Source: Natrialbaceae archaeon
GTDB lineage: Archaea > Halobacteriota > Halobacteria > Halobacteriales > Natrialbaceae
DNA length: 64,000 bases
Direction: 5' to 3'
Assembly (NCBI GenBank): GCA_003559215.1
Contig: PWMF01000155.1
Span: 1-64,000 of the forward strand
This document shows, piece after piece, positions 44,481 through 53,192 of the stretch; positions within the stretch are counted from its first letter, which is position 1; each line of letters starts with the position of its first letter. The notes beneath the pieces were generated by a model. It was not told where the DNA came from. It worked only from the letters and a program-made list of their open reading frames with translations, and did no database searches. A program made the translations under genes and the position numbers.

Positions 44481-44828
44481 TTCAGCAGTAGCGAGTGACA
44501 TCTTCCTCGCGGTAAACGGCGGGATTCTCTCGCTGTCTAAAGATAGCTTTCTTCGTTCGGGCTCAGTTCGACTCTGACTCACCGTGTTCGTTGCGTGCAG
44601 GTGCGAGTGGAACGGCGCAAGTCGGAGAAGCGTACGCCGAGCGAAGCGAGGCGTTTCACCGACGGCGAGCCCCGCCGGCGAGCCGTCGGCCTTTTTTCAT
44701 CGAAGTTTTTTACCAGAGGCATCGGCTGCCGCCTTCGGCGTCAGCCTCAACCCCTGGCAAAAACTCCGCTGTACTAAACACGAGCTTCACGCGGTGTGCT
44801 GAGTACGGAACCCTGCTACCATCTCTGG
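44481..44828. other. Gene-free stretch with hairpin and U-tract structures
   Basis: No credible coding frame: short frames here are Arg/Ser-rich and unconserved-looking. The stretch holds a perfect 7-base stem (CCGACGG 44659-44665, CCGTCGG 44683-44689) followed by six T's (44692-44697). A second T-run follows at about 44705-44710, then a GCC-TTCG-GGC-like mini-hairpin at about 44732-44745. On the plus strand the first is an intrinsic-terminator-like hairpin for the aldo/keto reductase. The rest could be a structured RNA or decayed repeat. Confidence 0.45.
44659..44697 (+). terminator. Hairpin plus T-run downstream of the aldo/keto reductase
   Basis: Stem CCGACGG / CCGTCGG with a 17-base GC-rich loop, then CC and six T's. 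It is about 180 bases after the reductase stop, so either a distal terminator or the end of a non-coding transcript. Confidence 0.45.
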
Positions 44829-45563
44829 TCACTGAAATTCCGAGTCGGCGAGCACGTCGTTGAGGTCGTCCCGGATCCGCTCGCCGAGTTCCCGGTTCGG
44901 CGCCGTGGTGACGATCCGGTTCTCCTGGACGCTCGAGCCGTCCCGGATGAGCATCCGGACGTTCCCGCCGTCATCGGCGCGGGTAACTTTCGCCCGGAGT
45001 CCGGACTGAGATCCCTTCCCACCCGCGTCGATCGGTCCCGGAATAACCTTCTTGACGTGGGGGTGGCCCGCGACGGTCTGGATCGCGCGCATTCCGGTTC
45101 GGCCGCCGATCAGCGTCGAGTGGCTGCCGCCGATCTTCTCGGCCGGCGGGGTTTCGACGACCTCGAGTGCACGGTTTCCGCGGCGCTCGAGGGTCGCCTC
45201 CACGGGGTCGTCAGCGTCGGCGTCGACGCGATAGAAGGGGTACTGGACCTCGCGTCGAACGGCCCGGATCACCTCCCGATTCCCGCTCGCGTACACCTCC
45301 TCGGGGCGCTTGCGGCGGATCTCGTCGGCGAGCAGGCCGGTGAAGTTCCGTAGCTCGACGACCTCGTTCTCGCCTTCCTCGGGTGTGGTGGTGACGGTCG
45401 TCCGCGCGATGACGGGATCGTCGTCGTCCTCGCCGGCCAGCATCGTCAGCGTCGCCCGCTCGCGGGTAGCCTCGAGCACGATCGCCTTGGTGTTTTCTGC
45501 CCGGCAGACCAGACAGAAGTCTCCGGGTTTCTCGAGGGCCGATCCGCAGTGGCGACACTCCAT
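44829..45563 (-). CDS. DUF2103-like archaeal metal-binding protein
   Basis: A 244-residue protein. The N-terminal zinc ribbon is MECRHCGSALEKPGDFCLVCRAEN with two CxxC pairs. The core conserved block is SHSTLIGGRTGMRAIQTVAGHPHVKKVIPGPIDAGGKGSQSGLRAKVTR (about residues 146-195), matching DUF2103 archaeal proteins. That Ser/His/Lys-rich block looks like a nucleic-acid or anion site. Function unknown; no partner gene is obvious apart from the zinc-ribbon membrane gene just upstream. Confidence 0.8.
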   Translation of the reverse strand: MECRHCGSALEKPGDFCLVCRAENTKAIVLEATRERATLTMLAGEDDDDPVIARTTVTTTPEEGENEVVELRNFTGLLADEIRRKRPEEVYASGNREVIRAVRREVQYPFYRVDADADDPVEATLERRGNRALEVVETPPAEKIGGSHSTLIGGRTGMRAIQTVAGHPHVKKVIPGPIDAGGKGSQSGLRAKVTRADDGGNVRMLIRDGSSVQENRIVTTAPNRELGERIRDDLNDVLADSEFQ

Positions 45564-45611
45564 AGTGGCGATTCGGGAGACCGGTGTAAAACGCCCCTGT
45601 TTTTCCTTGGA

Positions 45612-46040
45612 CTACGCGGAGCCCATCTCGTCGGCGAGTTTCGTCCCGCAGGCCCGACAGTACCGCGATCCCTCGGCGACGACGACCTCGCAGTTCGGAC
45701 ACGCGAGCCCGGAGCCGTCGACGGACGCGGTTTCGACGTCGGTGCCACAGGAGGGACAGTACGCGGCGTCCTCTGAGACGTCGGCGCCGCAGTCCGGACA
45801 GCGCGAACGCCCTTCCCAGAGCACCTGCCGGCGCGAGCGGGAGATGTAGTTGTACGCTCCCCAGAGGACGTTCCCGATCCCCATCGTCCACCAGATCGTC
45901 AGGATCGCAACCAGGATGTGGGAGGCGACGGAGCCGAACTCCCGATCGACCATCACGACCCGGTCCCGATCCTCGTCCTCGATTTTCCATCCCTGTGCCA
46001 CGAGTTCGTCGATCTCCCGCTGCAGACGTTCGCTTCGCAT
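45612..46040 (-). CDS. Membrane-anchored double zinc-ribbon protein
   Basis: A 142-residue protein. The N-terminus (MRSERLQREIDELVAQGWKIEDE) is a short coil plus a DRVVMVDREFG segment. One hydrophobic helix (SHILVAILTIWWTMGIGNVLWGAYN, about 40-64) follows. Two zinc ribbons close the protein: CPDCGADVSEDAAYCPSCG and CPNCEVVVAEGSRYCRACG. The topology suggests zinc ribbons facing the cytoplasm. Same strand as the DUF2103-like gene, 48 bases upstream of it. Function unknown. Confidence 0.8.
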   Translation of the reverse strand: MRSERLQREIDELVAQGWKIEDEDRDRVVMVDREFGSVASHILVAILTIWWTMGIGNVLWGAYNYISRSRRQVLWEGRSRCPDCGADVSEDAAYCPSCGTDVETASVDGSGLACPNCEVVVAEGSRYCRACGTKLADEMGSA

Positions 46041-46121
46041 GCTCGAGGTAAGAGCCGAGCGGGCAAAAGCCTGTTAGGCGTAATCAGCGTGTATCTTCGG
46101 CGGGGACACCGGCGAGACGAG

Positions 46122-47492
46122 TCAGCCCAGGTCGACGGGATCGACCTTCAGGAACTCCCGTGCGACGACCGTCGCGTACGACCCCTTCGGCAGGGCAAAG
46201 GAGAGCGTCAGCGGATCGCGCTCGAGGCCCAGGTCCGTCCGAACCAGGATCGCCCGACGGGTCCCCGTCGAGTGGAACTCCCCGGGCAGGTCGAAGTCGC
46301 CGGGCTCGAGCTCCAGCTCCTCGAGCACGTCGCGTTCGATCTCACCCTGCTCGCCGCCGGCCAGTTCGGTCTCGATACCGACCAGCGGTGCGGTGACGAA
46401 CGCTCGGCCGCGCTCACAGTGGCGAGTGACGGAGTCGACGCGGCGCTCGTCGACGCGTTGGAGGCGGTCCGTGTCGGGTAGCTCGAGCCCTTCCGGAGCG
46501 TTCGAGTCCGAAAAGCAGACGACGTCGCCCGCGACGGGTCGGTCGAACGCGAGCCCGCGCTCGAGGCGTTCGCTTAGCATCCGGTTGAACGCGTAGGACT
46601 GAGCCGCGTGGACGAACAGCCGCTGGAGGTTCGAGGGGACGCGCTCGAGGGCCGCTCGGAAGTCCTCGGGACCGGGTTCCTCGTCGCGCTCGGCCAGCGC
46701 ATGACACATCGAGCGCTCGTAGCGCAGTCGGTTAGGGATGCGCTCGAGGGCCGCCTGCCAGTCGCGGGTTTCTTCCACGAAGGCGCGAGCCTCCTGCGTT
46801 CCCTCGGGCTCCGCGTCGGTCGGGTTTCCAAGGTAGGCCATCACCGCTCCCTCCCAGTTCCCGCGGACGATCTCGAGACCCACCTTGTGGGTGACCGGAC
46901 GTCGACTGCCGAACCGTTGCTGACCGAAGAAGTTGGGGACGCCGATCGGCGTTGCGCCGCTTCCGCCACCCGCGCTCGCGTCCCGTCGGCCCTCGAGGCC
47001 GCCGAACTCCTGGAGCTCGTCGGTGATCGTCTCGGCGTTTGCCGGGCGCTCCGGATCGCCGACGACGATTTCGAAGGCGTTGCCGGCCAGGTCGCCGAAC
47101 TCGAGGTTCCGTCCCGCCCGACCCAGCACCTCGAGGTCGGCGCCGTCGACGTCGGGCAGGTCCTCGGGTTCGGCGCCGTACACCGAGAACAGCTGGGTGG
47201 TCACGGCGTACTTGTCCTTCGTGCCGGCCCAGTTGACTCGTTCCCGGGAGATTCCGAGCGCGTCGGACACCCGGGAGGCGAAGTCGTTAGTGTCCCACCC
47301 CCGAAGCGTCGCCCGGAAGACGAGGTGCGGGTAGGCGTCGGTCGAGGACTCGAGGGGCTCGGTCTCGAAGCGCTCGAGTTCGCGAACCCGGAACTGGTCG
47401 TCCTCGTCGCGGAGGCGGCCGCCGACGCCGTCGGCGTCGCTGACGTAGTGGTCGATCCCGACGGCCTGCTCTGTAGGGTGGGCTGGACGCAT
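46122..47492 (-). CDS. truD: tRNA pseudouridine(13) synthase TruD
   Basis: A 456-residue protein. The catalytic Asp is in [19 protein letters not shown] (about residues 84-102), and the conserved [18 protein letters not shown] (about 191-208) carries TruD's signature. A TRUD insertion domain follows, and the closing [22 protein letters not shown] is diagnostic. It makes pseudouridine in tRNA (position 13 in bacteria). Start at [19 protein letters not shown]. Confidence 0.93.
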   Translation of the reverse strand: MRPAHPTEQAVGIDHYVSDADGVGGRLRDEDDQFRVRELERFETEPLESSTDAYPHLVFRATLRGWDTNDFASRVSDALGISRERVNWAGTKDKYAVTTQLFSVYGAEPEDLPDVDGADLEVLGRAGRNLEFGDLAGNAFEIVVGDPERPANAETITDELQEFGGLEGRRDASAGGGSGATPIGVPNFFGQQRFGSRRPVTHKVGLEIVRGNWEGAVMAYLGNPTDAEPEGTQEARAFVEETRDWQAALERIPNRLRYERSMCHALAERDEEPGPEDFRAALERVPSNLQRLFVHAAQSYAFNRMLSERLERGLAFDRPVAGDVVCFSDSNAPEGLELPDTDRLQRVDERRVDSVTRHCERGRAFVTAPLVGIETELAGGEQGEIERDVLEELELEPGDFDLPGEFHSTGTRRAILVRTDLGLERDPLTLSFALPKGSYATVVAREFLKVDPVDLG

Positions 47493-47574
47493 GCTCGTTG
47501 CCGACGATTCGGCCGCCGCGGGTAAATCGGTTCGTTCTCGGGGCCGAGGATTCGGCTATCGGTGCCGCGGGCCG

Positions 47575-47703
47575 CTACAGCGTTACGCCCCACTCGTGGC
47601 CGCAGCCCGGACACTCGAAGTCTGCCGACACGTCGCCGCTGGCGTAGTTCTTCCCGACTAGTTCTCCCAACCCGTCGCTGCACTCCGGACACCGAGCGTT
47701 CAT
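47575..47703 (-). CDS. Zinc-ribbon microprotein (42 aa)
   Basis: A 43-codon frame: MNARCPECSDGLGELVGKNYASGDV, then SADFECPGCGHEWGVTL, then stop. Two CPxC pairs (Cys5, Cys8 and a CPGC near residue 31) and an HEW end form a minimal zinc ribbon like those of transcription factors. It lies in the gap upstream of truD on the same strand. It is probably a real haloarchaeal microprotein; function unknown. Confidence 0.68.
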   Translation of the reverse strand: MNARCPECSDGLGELVGKNYASGDVSADFECPGCGHEWGVTL

Positions 47704-47756
47704 TTCGGTCCTCACTACCAGATCGGCGGCGGTTAATGCCACACTTCTTTATTTTA

Positions 47757-47769
47757 GATTATATATAAT
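47757..47769 (-). promoter_or_regulatory. AT-rich palindromic element upstream of the 42-aa zinc ribbon
   Basis: ATTATATATAAT, a self-complementary 12-mer inside the AT-rich 47747-47772 stretch, stands out in a GC-rich neighbourhood. It is about 55 bases before the microprotein ATG, while a closer TTAA (about 47732-47735) may be the actual TATA. It could be a TATA box plus upstream activator site. Confidence 0.4.
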
Positions 47770-47780
47770 AGGAGACGCAA

Positions 47781-48452
47781 CTAATGGTCGCTGTTCGACC
47801 GTTCGGCGACGCCGTCGACGAGTTCCCGCACGTACTCGAGTTCGTCCTCGAGCACCGTGTGGCCGACCCCCTCATAGATCCGCTTTTCGACGTCGGCCTC
47901 GAGCTCCTCGAACACCCGTGCCGTTTCCTCGACGCGTTCGACGGGGATGTGGGGGTCCTGATCCCCGCAGCCGACGAACACCGGAGTACCGTCCATCGAG
48001 CCGTCGTACTCTCTGGGGGTCCCCTCGGGGCCGATCAGCCCGCCGCTGAGTGCGACGACCCCGCCGTAGCGGTCGGCGTTCCGGGCGGCGTACTCGGTCG
48101 CCAGACACCCTCCCTGCGAGAAGCCGAGCAGCACCGTCCGCTCGAGAGGAACGCATCCGTCACCGTCGTCGGTCGTCGTCTCCTCGAGGACGTCCTCGAG
48201 CAGCCCGAGCGCCGAGTCGAGGTAGGGCTGGTTCGACTCGAGGGCTGCGAGAAACGAGTTCGGATACCAGGTCCCGCGGGCCGCCTGCGGCGCGAGGTAG
48301 GCGACGTCGTCGCGATCGATCTCCTCGGCGAGCCCGAGCATGCCTCGCGCCCGGGCGCCGCGGCCGTGGACAAGGATCACCGCCGCTGCAGCCTCGTCGA
48401 GGCTAACACCGGCTCGTTCGATCTGCTGTCCGCTATGTGGGCCGTCGGTCAT
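47781..48452 (-). CDS. Phospholipase/carboxylesterase-family alpha/beta hydrolase
   Basis: A 223-residue alpha/beta hydrolase. VILVHGRGARARGMLGLAEEI (oxyanion-hole HGRG), nucleophile Ser in LLGFSQGGCLATEYAAR (about residue 113), Asp in VGCGDQDPHIPVERVEET (about 166) and His in YEGVGHTVLEDEL (about 198) complete the triad. It is a small esterase like bacterial carboxylesterase/lysophospholipase YpfH; the substrate is unknown. It is downstream of pth2 on the same strand (60-base gap). Confidence 0.88.
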   Translation of the reverse strand: MTDGPHSGQQIERAGVSLDEAAAAVILVHGRGARARGMLGLAEEIDRDDVAYLAPQAARGTWYPNSFLAALESNQPYLDSALGLLEDVLEETTTDDGDGCVPLERTVLLGFSQGGCLATEYAARNADRYGGVVALSGGLIGPEGTPREYDGSMDGTPVFVGCGDQDPHIPVERVEETARVFEELEADVEKRIYEGVGHTVLEDELEYVRELVDGVAERSNSDH

Positions 48453-48512
48453 ACCCGATCGACGGGCGCCAGCAGAAAAGGGGTTTGCGAGCCGGCGAAG
48501 CGGACGAGCGAG

Positions 48513-48851
48513 CTAAAACAGCGAGAGTTCGCCGGTGACCCGATCGACGACGTCCTCGTCGCCCGGCCCGACCGCCAGCGCGGTGACGGTGCCCGACTCG
48601 AGCTGGGTGTGGCCCGCGTCGCGGATCACAGCGTTGGGCAGGCCACGGCTCTCCGCGATTTCGGAGAGCTCGTGGAGTTGCCGTTCGCTTTCGCCCTTCA
48701 GGACAACCTTCTTTTGCCCGCCCGATTTCCACTGATCGCGGGTTCGCTTGTCGGCTTTCTCGTAGGCCGACAGCGAGGCGTGTGCGACCTGCGCGGCGAG
48801 CTTTCCCTGTCCCATGCCGATGTCGGTGCGGGCGACGATGGCCTGTTTCAT
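48513..48851 (-). CDS. pth2: Peptidyl-tRNA hydrolase, archaeal type (Pth2)
   Basis: A 112-residue protein of normal Pth2 length. [34 protein letters not shown] is the diagnostic N-terminus, with [17 protein letters not shown] and [19 protein letters not shown] following. It hydrolyses peptidyl-tRNA dropped from stalled ribosomes. The ATG of MKQAIV is the family start. It sits at the head of a small minus-strand group with the esterase gene. Confidence 0.95.
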   Translation of the reverse strand: MKQAIVARTDIGMGQGKLAAQVAHASLSAYEKADKRTRDQWKSGGQKKVVLKGESERQLHELSEIAESRGLPNAVIRDAGHTQLESGTVTALAVGPGDEDVVDRVTGELSLF

Positions 48852-48940
48852 GCTCGAGCGAACGGGGCCGATCCCTATAGCCGCGGCGAAAGCCCCGGCG
48901 CATCCGAACCGTTTTGGTCCGCTGCTCTGACGGTCGAACC

Positions 48941-49510
48941 GTGACGAAGCCATCGACGCCGCTTGCCGACCCCGACGGCTACTTCGCTCGTACGGACGCC
49001 TTCTCGCTCGGGCGAGCATCCGTGCTCGTCTTCGCGTACTGGGTCGGCTCGCTCGCCGTCGATCTCGGGTGGTGGCTCGCGGGCGACCTCGCCGGCGATC
49101 CCGTGACGGCGTTCTCGGCGCTCCAGCACCTCGAGGCGACACTGCTGTACTGGGTCGTTCCGACGGTGGTCCTCTACGGGCTCGTGCTCGCGGTCGGTGC
49201 AGACGGCGAACCGGCCGAGACACTGGCGCTCGCGGCCTGGGGGCTCGTCCCGCTGCTGGCCGGGATGGCTATGTTCAACCTCGCGCTCGCCGCGCTCGCG
49301 ACCCTCGGTGTCGATCCGGGCGCGATTCCGTCGGATCCCGACGTCTGGCTGTTCGTCCCGCTCGCGCTCCTGGCCTGCGGCTGGGCCGCCTACGTCTGGC
49401 GCGGCGGCCTCGCGGTCGGCTTCGGCCTCGAGCGTTCGACCGCCACCCCGACCGCGCTGCTGGCGGCCGGGGTCTGTGCGGTCATGCTCGTTTCCCCGAT
49501 CCTCGGTTGA
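48941..49510 (+). CDS. Yip1-domain membrane protein
   Basis: A 189-residue protein. The cytoplasmic N-terminus is [36 protein letters not shown], a Yip1-family opening (DPDxFF-like). About five membrane helices follow, including [19 protein letters not shown] and [27 protein letters not shown] start. Yip1-like proteins are often linked to membrane trafficking or envelope proteases; the archaeal role is unknown. Confidence 0.78.
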   Translation: MTKPSTPLADPDGYFARTDAFSLGRASVLVFAYWVGSLAVDLGWWLAGDLAGDPVTAFSALQHLEATLLYWVVPTVVLYGLVLAVGADGEPAETLALAAWGLVPLLAGMAMFNLALAALATLGVDPGAIPSDPDVWLFVPLALLACGWAAYVWRGGLAVGFGLERSTATPTALLAAGVCAVMLVSPILG

Positions 49511-49541
49511 GGGGTTCGGATCGGCCCGATTCCAAGTCGAA

Positions 49542-49551
49542 CCGTTTACAC
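49542..49551 (+). promoter_or_regulatory. TATA-like element for dCTP deaminase
   Basis: CCGTTTACAC, centred about 28 bases before the ATG at 49575 in an otherwise GC-rich gap; spacing fits a leaderless start. Confidence 0.45.
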
Positions 49552-49574
49552 CTCCGCCGTTCGACTCGTCGGGT

Positions 49575-50177
49575 ATGATCCTCTCCGACGCCGATATTCT
49601 GAAGCGCCTCGAGGACGGCGACCTCGCTATCGACCCCCTCGACGATCCGGAACTGCAGATCCAGCCCGCGAGCGTCGACCTGCGGCTGGGTCGGGAGTTC
49701 CTCGAGTTCCAGCGGACGAACATCTCTTGTATCCACCCCAACGCCGAACACGAAGTCGACGAGTACGTCACCGAGACCGTCGTCGACGACGGCGACGACT
49801 TCATCCTCCATCCCGGGGACTTCGTGCTGGGAACGACCCACGAGCGCGTGGAGATCCCCGCCGACCTGATCGCCCACGTCGAGGGGCGCTCTTCCTTGGG
49901 ACGGCTTGCTGTGGTAGTGCATGCCACAGCAGGACTTTGCGACCCCGGGTATCGCGGCCAGATCACCCTCGAGCTGTCGAACCTCGGTACCGCACCCGTC
50001 GCGCTCACGCCGGGGATGCGGATCTCTCAGCTCACGTTTACCGAACTCAAAACGGAGGCGGAGCGGCCCTACGGCAGCGATCGGGGCTCGAAGTACCAGG
50101 ACCAGGCCGGCCCGCAGGCCTCGCGCATCCAGAGCGACGACGAGTTCGGCGGCGACCAGCTCGAGCGCGAGGACTGA
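49575..50177 (+). CDS. dcd: dCTP deaminase
   Basis: A 200-residue protein of the dUTPase/dCTP deaminase fold: [40 protein letters not shown], and the active-site block [36 protein letters not shown] (about residues 99-134), where the Glu in LELSN is the catalytic general base. [10 protein letters not shown] agrees. It converts dCTP to dUTP for thymidylate synthesis; the bifunctional dUTP-forming/hydrolysing variety cannot be excluded. Its stop abuts the convergent small membrane gene. Confidence 0.93.
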   Translation: MILSDADILKRLEDGDLAIDPLDDPELQIQPASVDLRLGREFLEFQRTNISCIHPNAEHEVDEYVTETVVDDGDDFILHPGDFVLGTTHERVEIPADLIAHVEGRSSLGRLAVVVHATAGLCDPGYRGQITLELSNLGTAPVALTPGMRISQLTFTELKTEAERPYGSDRGSKYQDQAGPQASRIQSDDEFGGDQLERED

Positions 50178-50531
50178 TCACACGCGATCGGAGACCAGCA
50201 CCGCGAGAACGATCCCGACGGCCGCGCCCGCAGCGACCGACGAGCTGAGATCGAAGTGCAGCAGGTACGCCGACAGCGCGGTTCCGATCACGAAGCCGAT
50301 GCTGAACCCGGCGAACCCCCCGGTTAGCCGGCGCTGGCGGGCCGGAGTCGACTCGGCGAGCCCGATTGCGACGCTCGCGACCGCAACGGCGCCGGCCAGC
50401 GCGCCGACGGGAAGGCCGACGAGCAGTCCCACTCCGATCAGCTCGCGAGCGAGCTCGCCGACTGCGACGCTGACGATAAAAAACGTCGCGACGCCGGAGC
50501 CGATCACGAGCCCGATGGATTGGTCGGTCAT
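50178..50531 (-). CDS. Small multi-pass membrane protein
   Basis: A 117-residue protein with four hydrophobic segments (IGLVIGSGVATFFIVSVAVGELA; LLVGLPVGALAGAVAVASVAIGLA; GGFAGFSIGFVIGTALSAYLL; AAGAAVGIVLAVLVS). No charged catalytic residues stand out. Convergent with dcd, its stop beginning one base after the dcd stop. Function unknown. Confidence 0.75.
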   Translation of the reverse strand: MTDQSIGLVIGSGVATFFIVSVAVGELARELIGVGLLVGLPVGALAGAVAVASVAIGLAESTPARQRRLTGGFAGFSIGFVIGTALSAYLLHFDLSSSVAAGAAVGIVLAVLVSDRV

Positions 50532-50652
50532 GGAGTGAGGGTTTCACCGACGACGGGATAAATCGTCCGCGACGCGGCGGGCTCGAGGGCGTCCGCGCGC
50601 TCCCGTCGCCGCGAGCGATGCCGATTTGTACGTCCGAGTGCTACGGTGTGGC

Positions 50653-51078
50653 ATGGGGGAGCAAATCCTCGTCCCCGTCGACCGATCCGACCACTCCGAC
50701 CGGGCCCTCGAGTACGCCGTCGGCTCGTTTCCTGACGCCGATTTCACCGTCTTGCACGTTATCAACCCCTCGAGTTACTGGTACGGAAACACGGACGGTT
50801 ACATCTACAGCGACGAGACTGAGGCGTGGCTCCGGCGACAGGGCGAGGCGGTACTCGAGGACGCGCAACGGACGGCCGCGGAGTACGACCGCGAGATCCG
50901 AACGGAACTGAAGCTGGGATCGCCGGCGCGGACCATAACGGAGTACGCGACCGCCCACGGGATCGATCACATCGTCCTCGGCAGTCACGGTCGGGACGGC
51001 GTCTCGCGGATCCTGCTCGGCAGCGTGGCAGAAACCGTCGCCCGGCGCGCACCCGTTCCGGTGACGATCGTTCGCTGA
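50653..51078 (+). CDS. Universal stress protein (UspA family)
   Basis: A 141-residue UspA domain. ILVPVDRSDHSDRALEYAVGSFPDADFTVLHVI is the N-terminal strand-helix-strand. The C-terminal nucleotide loop HIVLGSHGRDGVSRILLGSVAETVARRAPVPVTIVR has the ATP-binding GxxGxxxxxLGSV pattern (G-2x-G-9x-G-S/T). It probably binds ATP and acts in stress response. Start at the ATG of MGEQILVPVD. Confidence 0.92.
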   Translation: MGEQILVPVDRSDHSDRALEYAVGSFPDADFTVLHVINPSSYWYGNTDGYIYSDETEAWLRRQGEAVLEDAQRTAAEYDREIRTELKLGSPARTITEYATAHGIDHIVLGSHGRDGVSRILLGSVAETVARRAPVPVTIVR

Positions 51079-51129
51079 TCGCCGGGACCCAGGAGTTATT
51101 TCCGCGGCGCGCGTCTCCTCACCCACGAA

Positions 51130-52029
51130 ATGCAATTCGTCGAAGAGATCGTCGTCGACGAGTTCCTGCCGACCTTTCGCTCGCTGCTGGCCGGCGAGCT
51201 CCGGGAGCGGGGACTCACGCAGAGCGAGGTCGCGGCGGTGCTCGGCATCAGCCAGAGCGCCGTCTCGAAGTACGCCCACGGGGACGTGACCGTCAACGAC
51301 CGTATCGCCGACGACGAGCGGGTCACCGCCCTCGTCGACGAGCTCGGCGAGGGGCTCGCCAGCGGCGATATGGTGCCGGTGCAGGCGCTGATCGAGACCG
51401 AGGTACTGATCCGCGAACTCGAGGGCGGGAGCGACCTGCTCGCCCAGCTCCACGAGGATGCCGTCCCCGAGCTGGCCGACCACGGCTCGAGCTTTCGGGT
51501 CCACGACCCCGAGAGCGAGCTCCGAACCAGCGAGCGGGTACTGTCCTCGCTGCGACGCGGGCTGCGCGTCCTCGAGAACGCGAGCGGGTTCGCGACCCTG
51601 ATCCCCGCGGTCGGCTCGAACCTCGTCGCCTGTACGCCCGATGCCGAGGACGTCGACGACGTCGCCGGCGTTCCGGGACGGATCTTCGACGTGAAGGGAC
51701 GGACGACGGTACCGACGAGCCCGGAGTTCGGCGTCTCCGAGCACGTCGCGACGGTGTTGCTCTCGGCGCGTCGCCACGGCTCCGACGCCTCGGCGGCGAT
51801 CAACGTCGCCTACGACTCCGATCTGCTCGAGGAACTCGCCGCACAGGGTCACGTCACCGCCGAGTTCGACGAGTCGGGCGACGTCGACGAGAGCGTCGGC
51901 GCGGCCATCGACGACCAGCCCGACGCGACGGTGCTCTACCAGACCGGAGGGATGGGGATCGAACCGCTGATCTACGTGCTCGGTCCCGACGCGGAGTCGG
52001 TCGCCGGCACCGTCCGAGCGCTCCTCTAA
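51130..52029 (+). CDS. thiR: HTH-ThiN regulator (ThiR-like, thiamine-phosphate sensing)
   Basis: A 299-residue fusion. Residues about 1-60 form an HTH (LTQSEVAAVLGISQSAVSKYAHGDVTVN). Residues about 120-295 form a ThiN domain (SSLRRGLRVLENASGFATLIPAVGSNLVACTPDAEDVDDVAGVPGRIF ... QTGGMGIEPLIYVLGPDA). In archaea such fusions are ThiR, a thiamine-phosphate-responsive repressor of thiamine genes. The Thi4 gene lies 3.4 kb downstream, a plausible target. The stop is one base from the methyltransferase start. Confidence 0.87.
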   Translation: MQFVEEIVVDEFLPTFRSLLAGELRERGLTQSEVAAVLGISQSAVSKYAHGDVTVNDRIADDERVTALVDELGEGLASGDMVPVQALIETEVLIRELEGGSDLLAQLHEDAVPELADHGSSFRVHDPESELRTSERVLSSLRRGLRVLENASGFATLIPAVGSNLVACTPDAEDVDDVAGVPGRIFDVKGRTTVPTSPEFGVSEHVATVLLSARRHGSDASAAINVAYDSDLLEELAAQGHVTAEFDESGDVDESVGAAIDDQPDATVLYQTGGMGIEPLIYVLGPDAESVAGTVRALL

Positions 52030-52030
52030 C

Positions 52031-52711
52031 ATGTCGGCGAGCACGAGCGGCGAGACCGCACAGGAGTTCTACGGTCGCTGGGCGCGCCTCTACGATCTGA
52101 TCGCGCGCCGCACGCCCGGCATTCCGGCACTCCGTCGGCGGGCCGCGGCAGCCTGTCGGCTCGAGCGCGGCGACACCGTCGTCGAGATGGGCTGTGGAAC
52201 GGGCGCGAACCTCCCCTACCTGCGCGAGCAGGTTGGTCCCCAGGGAACCGTGATCGGGGTCGACTTCACCGGACCGGTACTCGATCGAGCCCGGGAGCTG
52301 ACGGCCGAGTACGACAACGTCCACGTCGCCCGCGGCGACGCGACCCAACCGCCCGTAGACGAGGACGTCGACGCCGTCCTCGCGACGTTCGTCGTCGGCA
52401 TGCTCGAGGATCCCGCGGGCGCCGTCGACGACTGGTGCGACCTCGTCGGCCCTGGCGGTCACGTCGTGCTGGCGAACGCCGCCCGGAGCGACGAGTGGTA
52501 CGCCCCGCCGGTCAACGCCGTCTTTCGGGCGATCGTTGTCCTCTCGACGCCGCCGACGACGAAGCTTCGCTACGAGAACGATCCACACCTGCGCCTCGAC
52601 GCACGGATCGACGAGGCTCACAGTAGGCTCCGGGAGCGCTCCCGGGCGATCGCCGACGAGAGCCACGTCTTCGGAGTCGTTCGACTGACGGGCGGCAGAA
52701 TCGGACCCTAA
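52031..52711 (+). CDS. Class I SAM-dependent methyltransferase
   Basis: A 226-residue protein. FYGRWARLYDLIARRTPGIPALRRRAAAACRL precedes motif I, VVEMGCGTGANLPYLREQVG (about residues 53-72), then TVIGVDFTGPVLDRARELT and ARGDATQPPVDEDVDAVLATFVVGML. It belongs to the UbiE/Coq5-like group and may act on a quinone or lipid; the substrate is unknown. It starts one base after the ThiR stop codon, probably in the same operon. Its 3' end overlaps the convergent thioesterase by four bases. Confidence 0.87.
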   Translation: MSASTSGETAQEFYGRWARLYDLIARRTPGIPALRRRAAAACRLERGDTVVEMGCGTGANLPYLREQVGPQGTVIGVDFTGPVLDRARELTAEYDNVHVARGDATQPPVDEDVDAVLATFVVGMLEDPAGAVDDWCDLVGPGGHVVLANAARSDEWYAPPVNAVFRAIVVLSTPPTTKLRYENDPHLRLDARIDEAHSRLRERSRAIADESHVFGVVRLTGGRIGP

Positions 52712-53118
52712 CTCGGGGCCTCGAGACCCTCGTACTCGCGGATCCGCTCGCGAACCGTCTCGTCGATCGGCGTCGGGGCCCCGGTTTCGGCGTCGACGTG
52801 AACCATCACGGTCTCGGCGGTCGCGGCGACCTCGCCGTCGACCCGGATCTCGTAGGCCATGGTACAGCTCGTCTCGCCCAGCTCCGTTACCCACAGCGCG
52901 ACGACGGGCTCGTCGCCGTACTCGATCGGCCGCCGGTAGGAGAGTTCGAGGTTCGCGATCACGAACGACAGCTCCCGCAGGCGCTGGTCGAGTACCGCCT
53001 CGATGTAGTCGATTCGGACCGACTCGAGGTAGCTTGCATAGACGGCGTGGTTGACGTGATTCAGTGGATCGAGATCCCGAAACCGAACCGGAACGGTTCT
53101 GGTAAACTCCTCACTCAT
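52708..53118 (-). CDS. Hotdog-fold acyl-CoA thioesterase (4HBT family)
   Basis: A 136-residue hotdog protein. MSEEFTRTVPVRFRDLDPLNHVNHAVYASYLESVRIDYIE carries the 4HBT active-site Asp (FRDLDPLNHVNH, about residues 13-23). AYEIRVDGEVAATAETVMVHVDAETG is the closing strand pair. It hydrolyses an acyl-CoA; chain preference unknown. I start at MSEEFTR, since the upstream frame is Arg-rich and unlike coding. It is convergent with the methyltransferase (four-base overlap). Confidence 0.88.
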   Translation of the reverse strand: MSEEFTRTVPVRFRDLDPLNHVNHAVYASYLESVRIDYIEAVLDQRLRELSFVIANLELSYRRPIEYGDEPVVALWVTELGETSCTMAYEIRVDGEVAATAETVMVHVDAETGAPTPIDETVRERIREYEGLEAPS

Positions 53119-53192
53119 TGTAGGTTTTCCAGAACGCTCGCACAAAAGTAGCCTCCGATTCCGGGCCACCGTGATTCTCGGCGGCTCATCCA

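Noticed and set aside
44591-44863. Small frames in the gap after the aldo/keto reductase
   Set aside because: They are Arg/Ser/Ala-rich, overlap a hairpin-T-run structure and have no conserved-looking residues, so I treat the area as non-coding.
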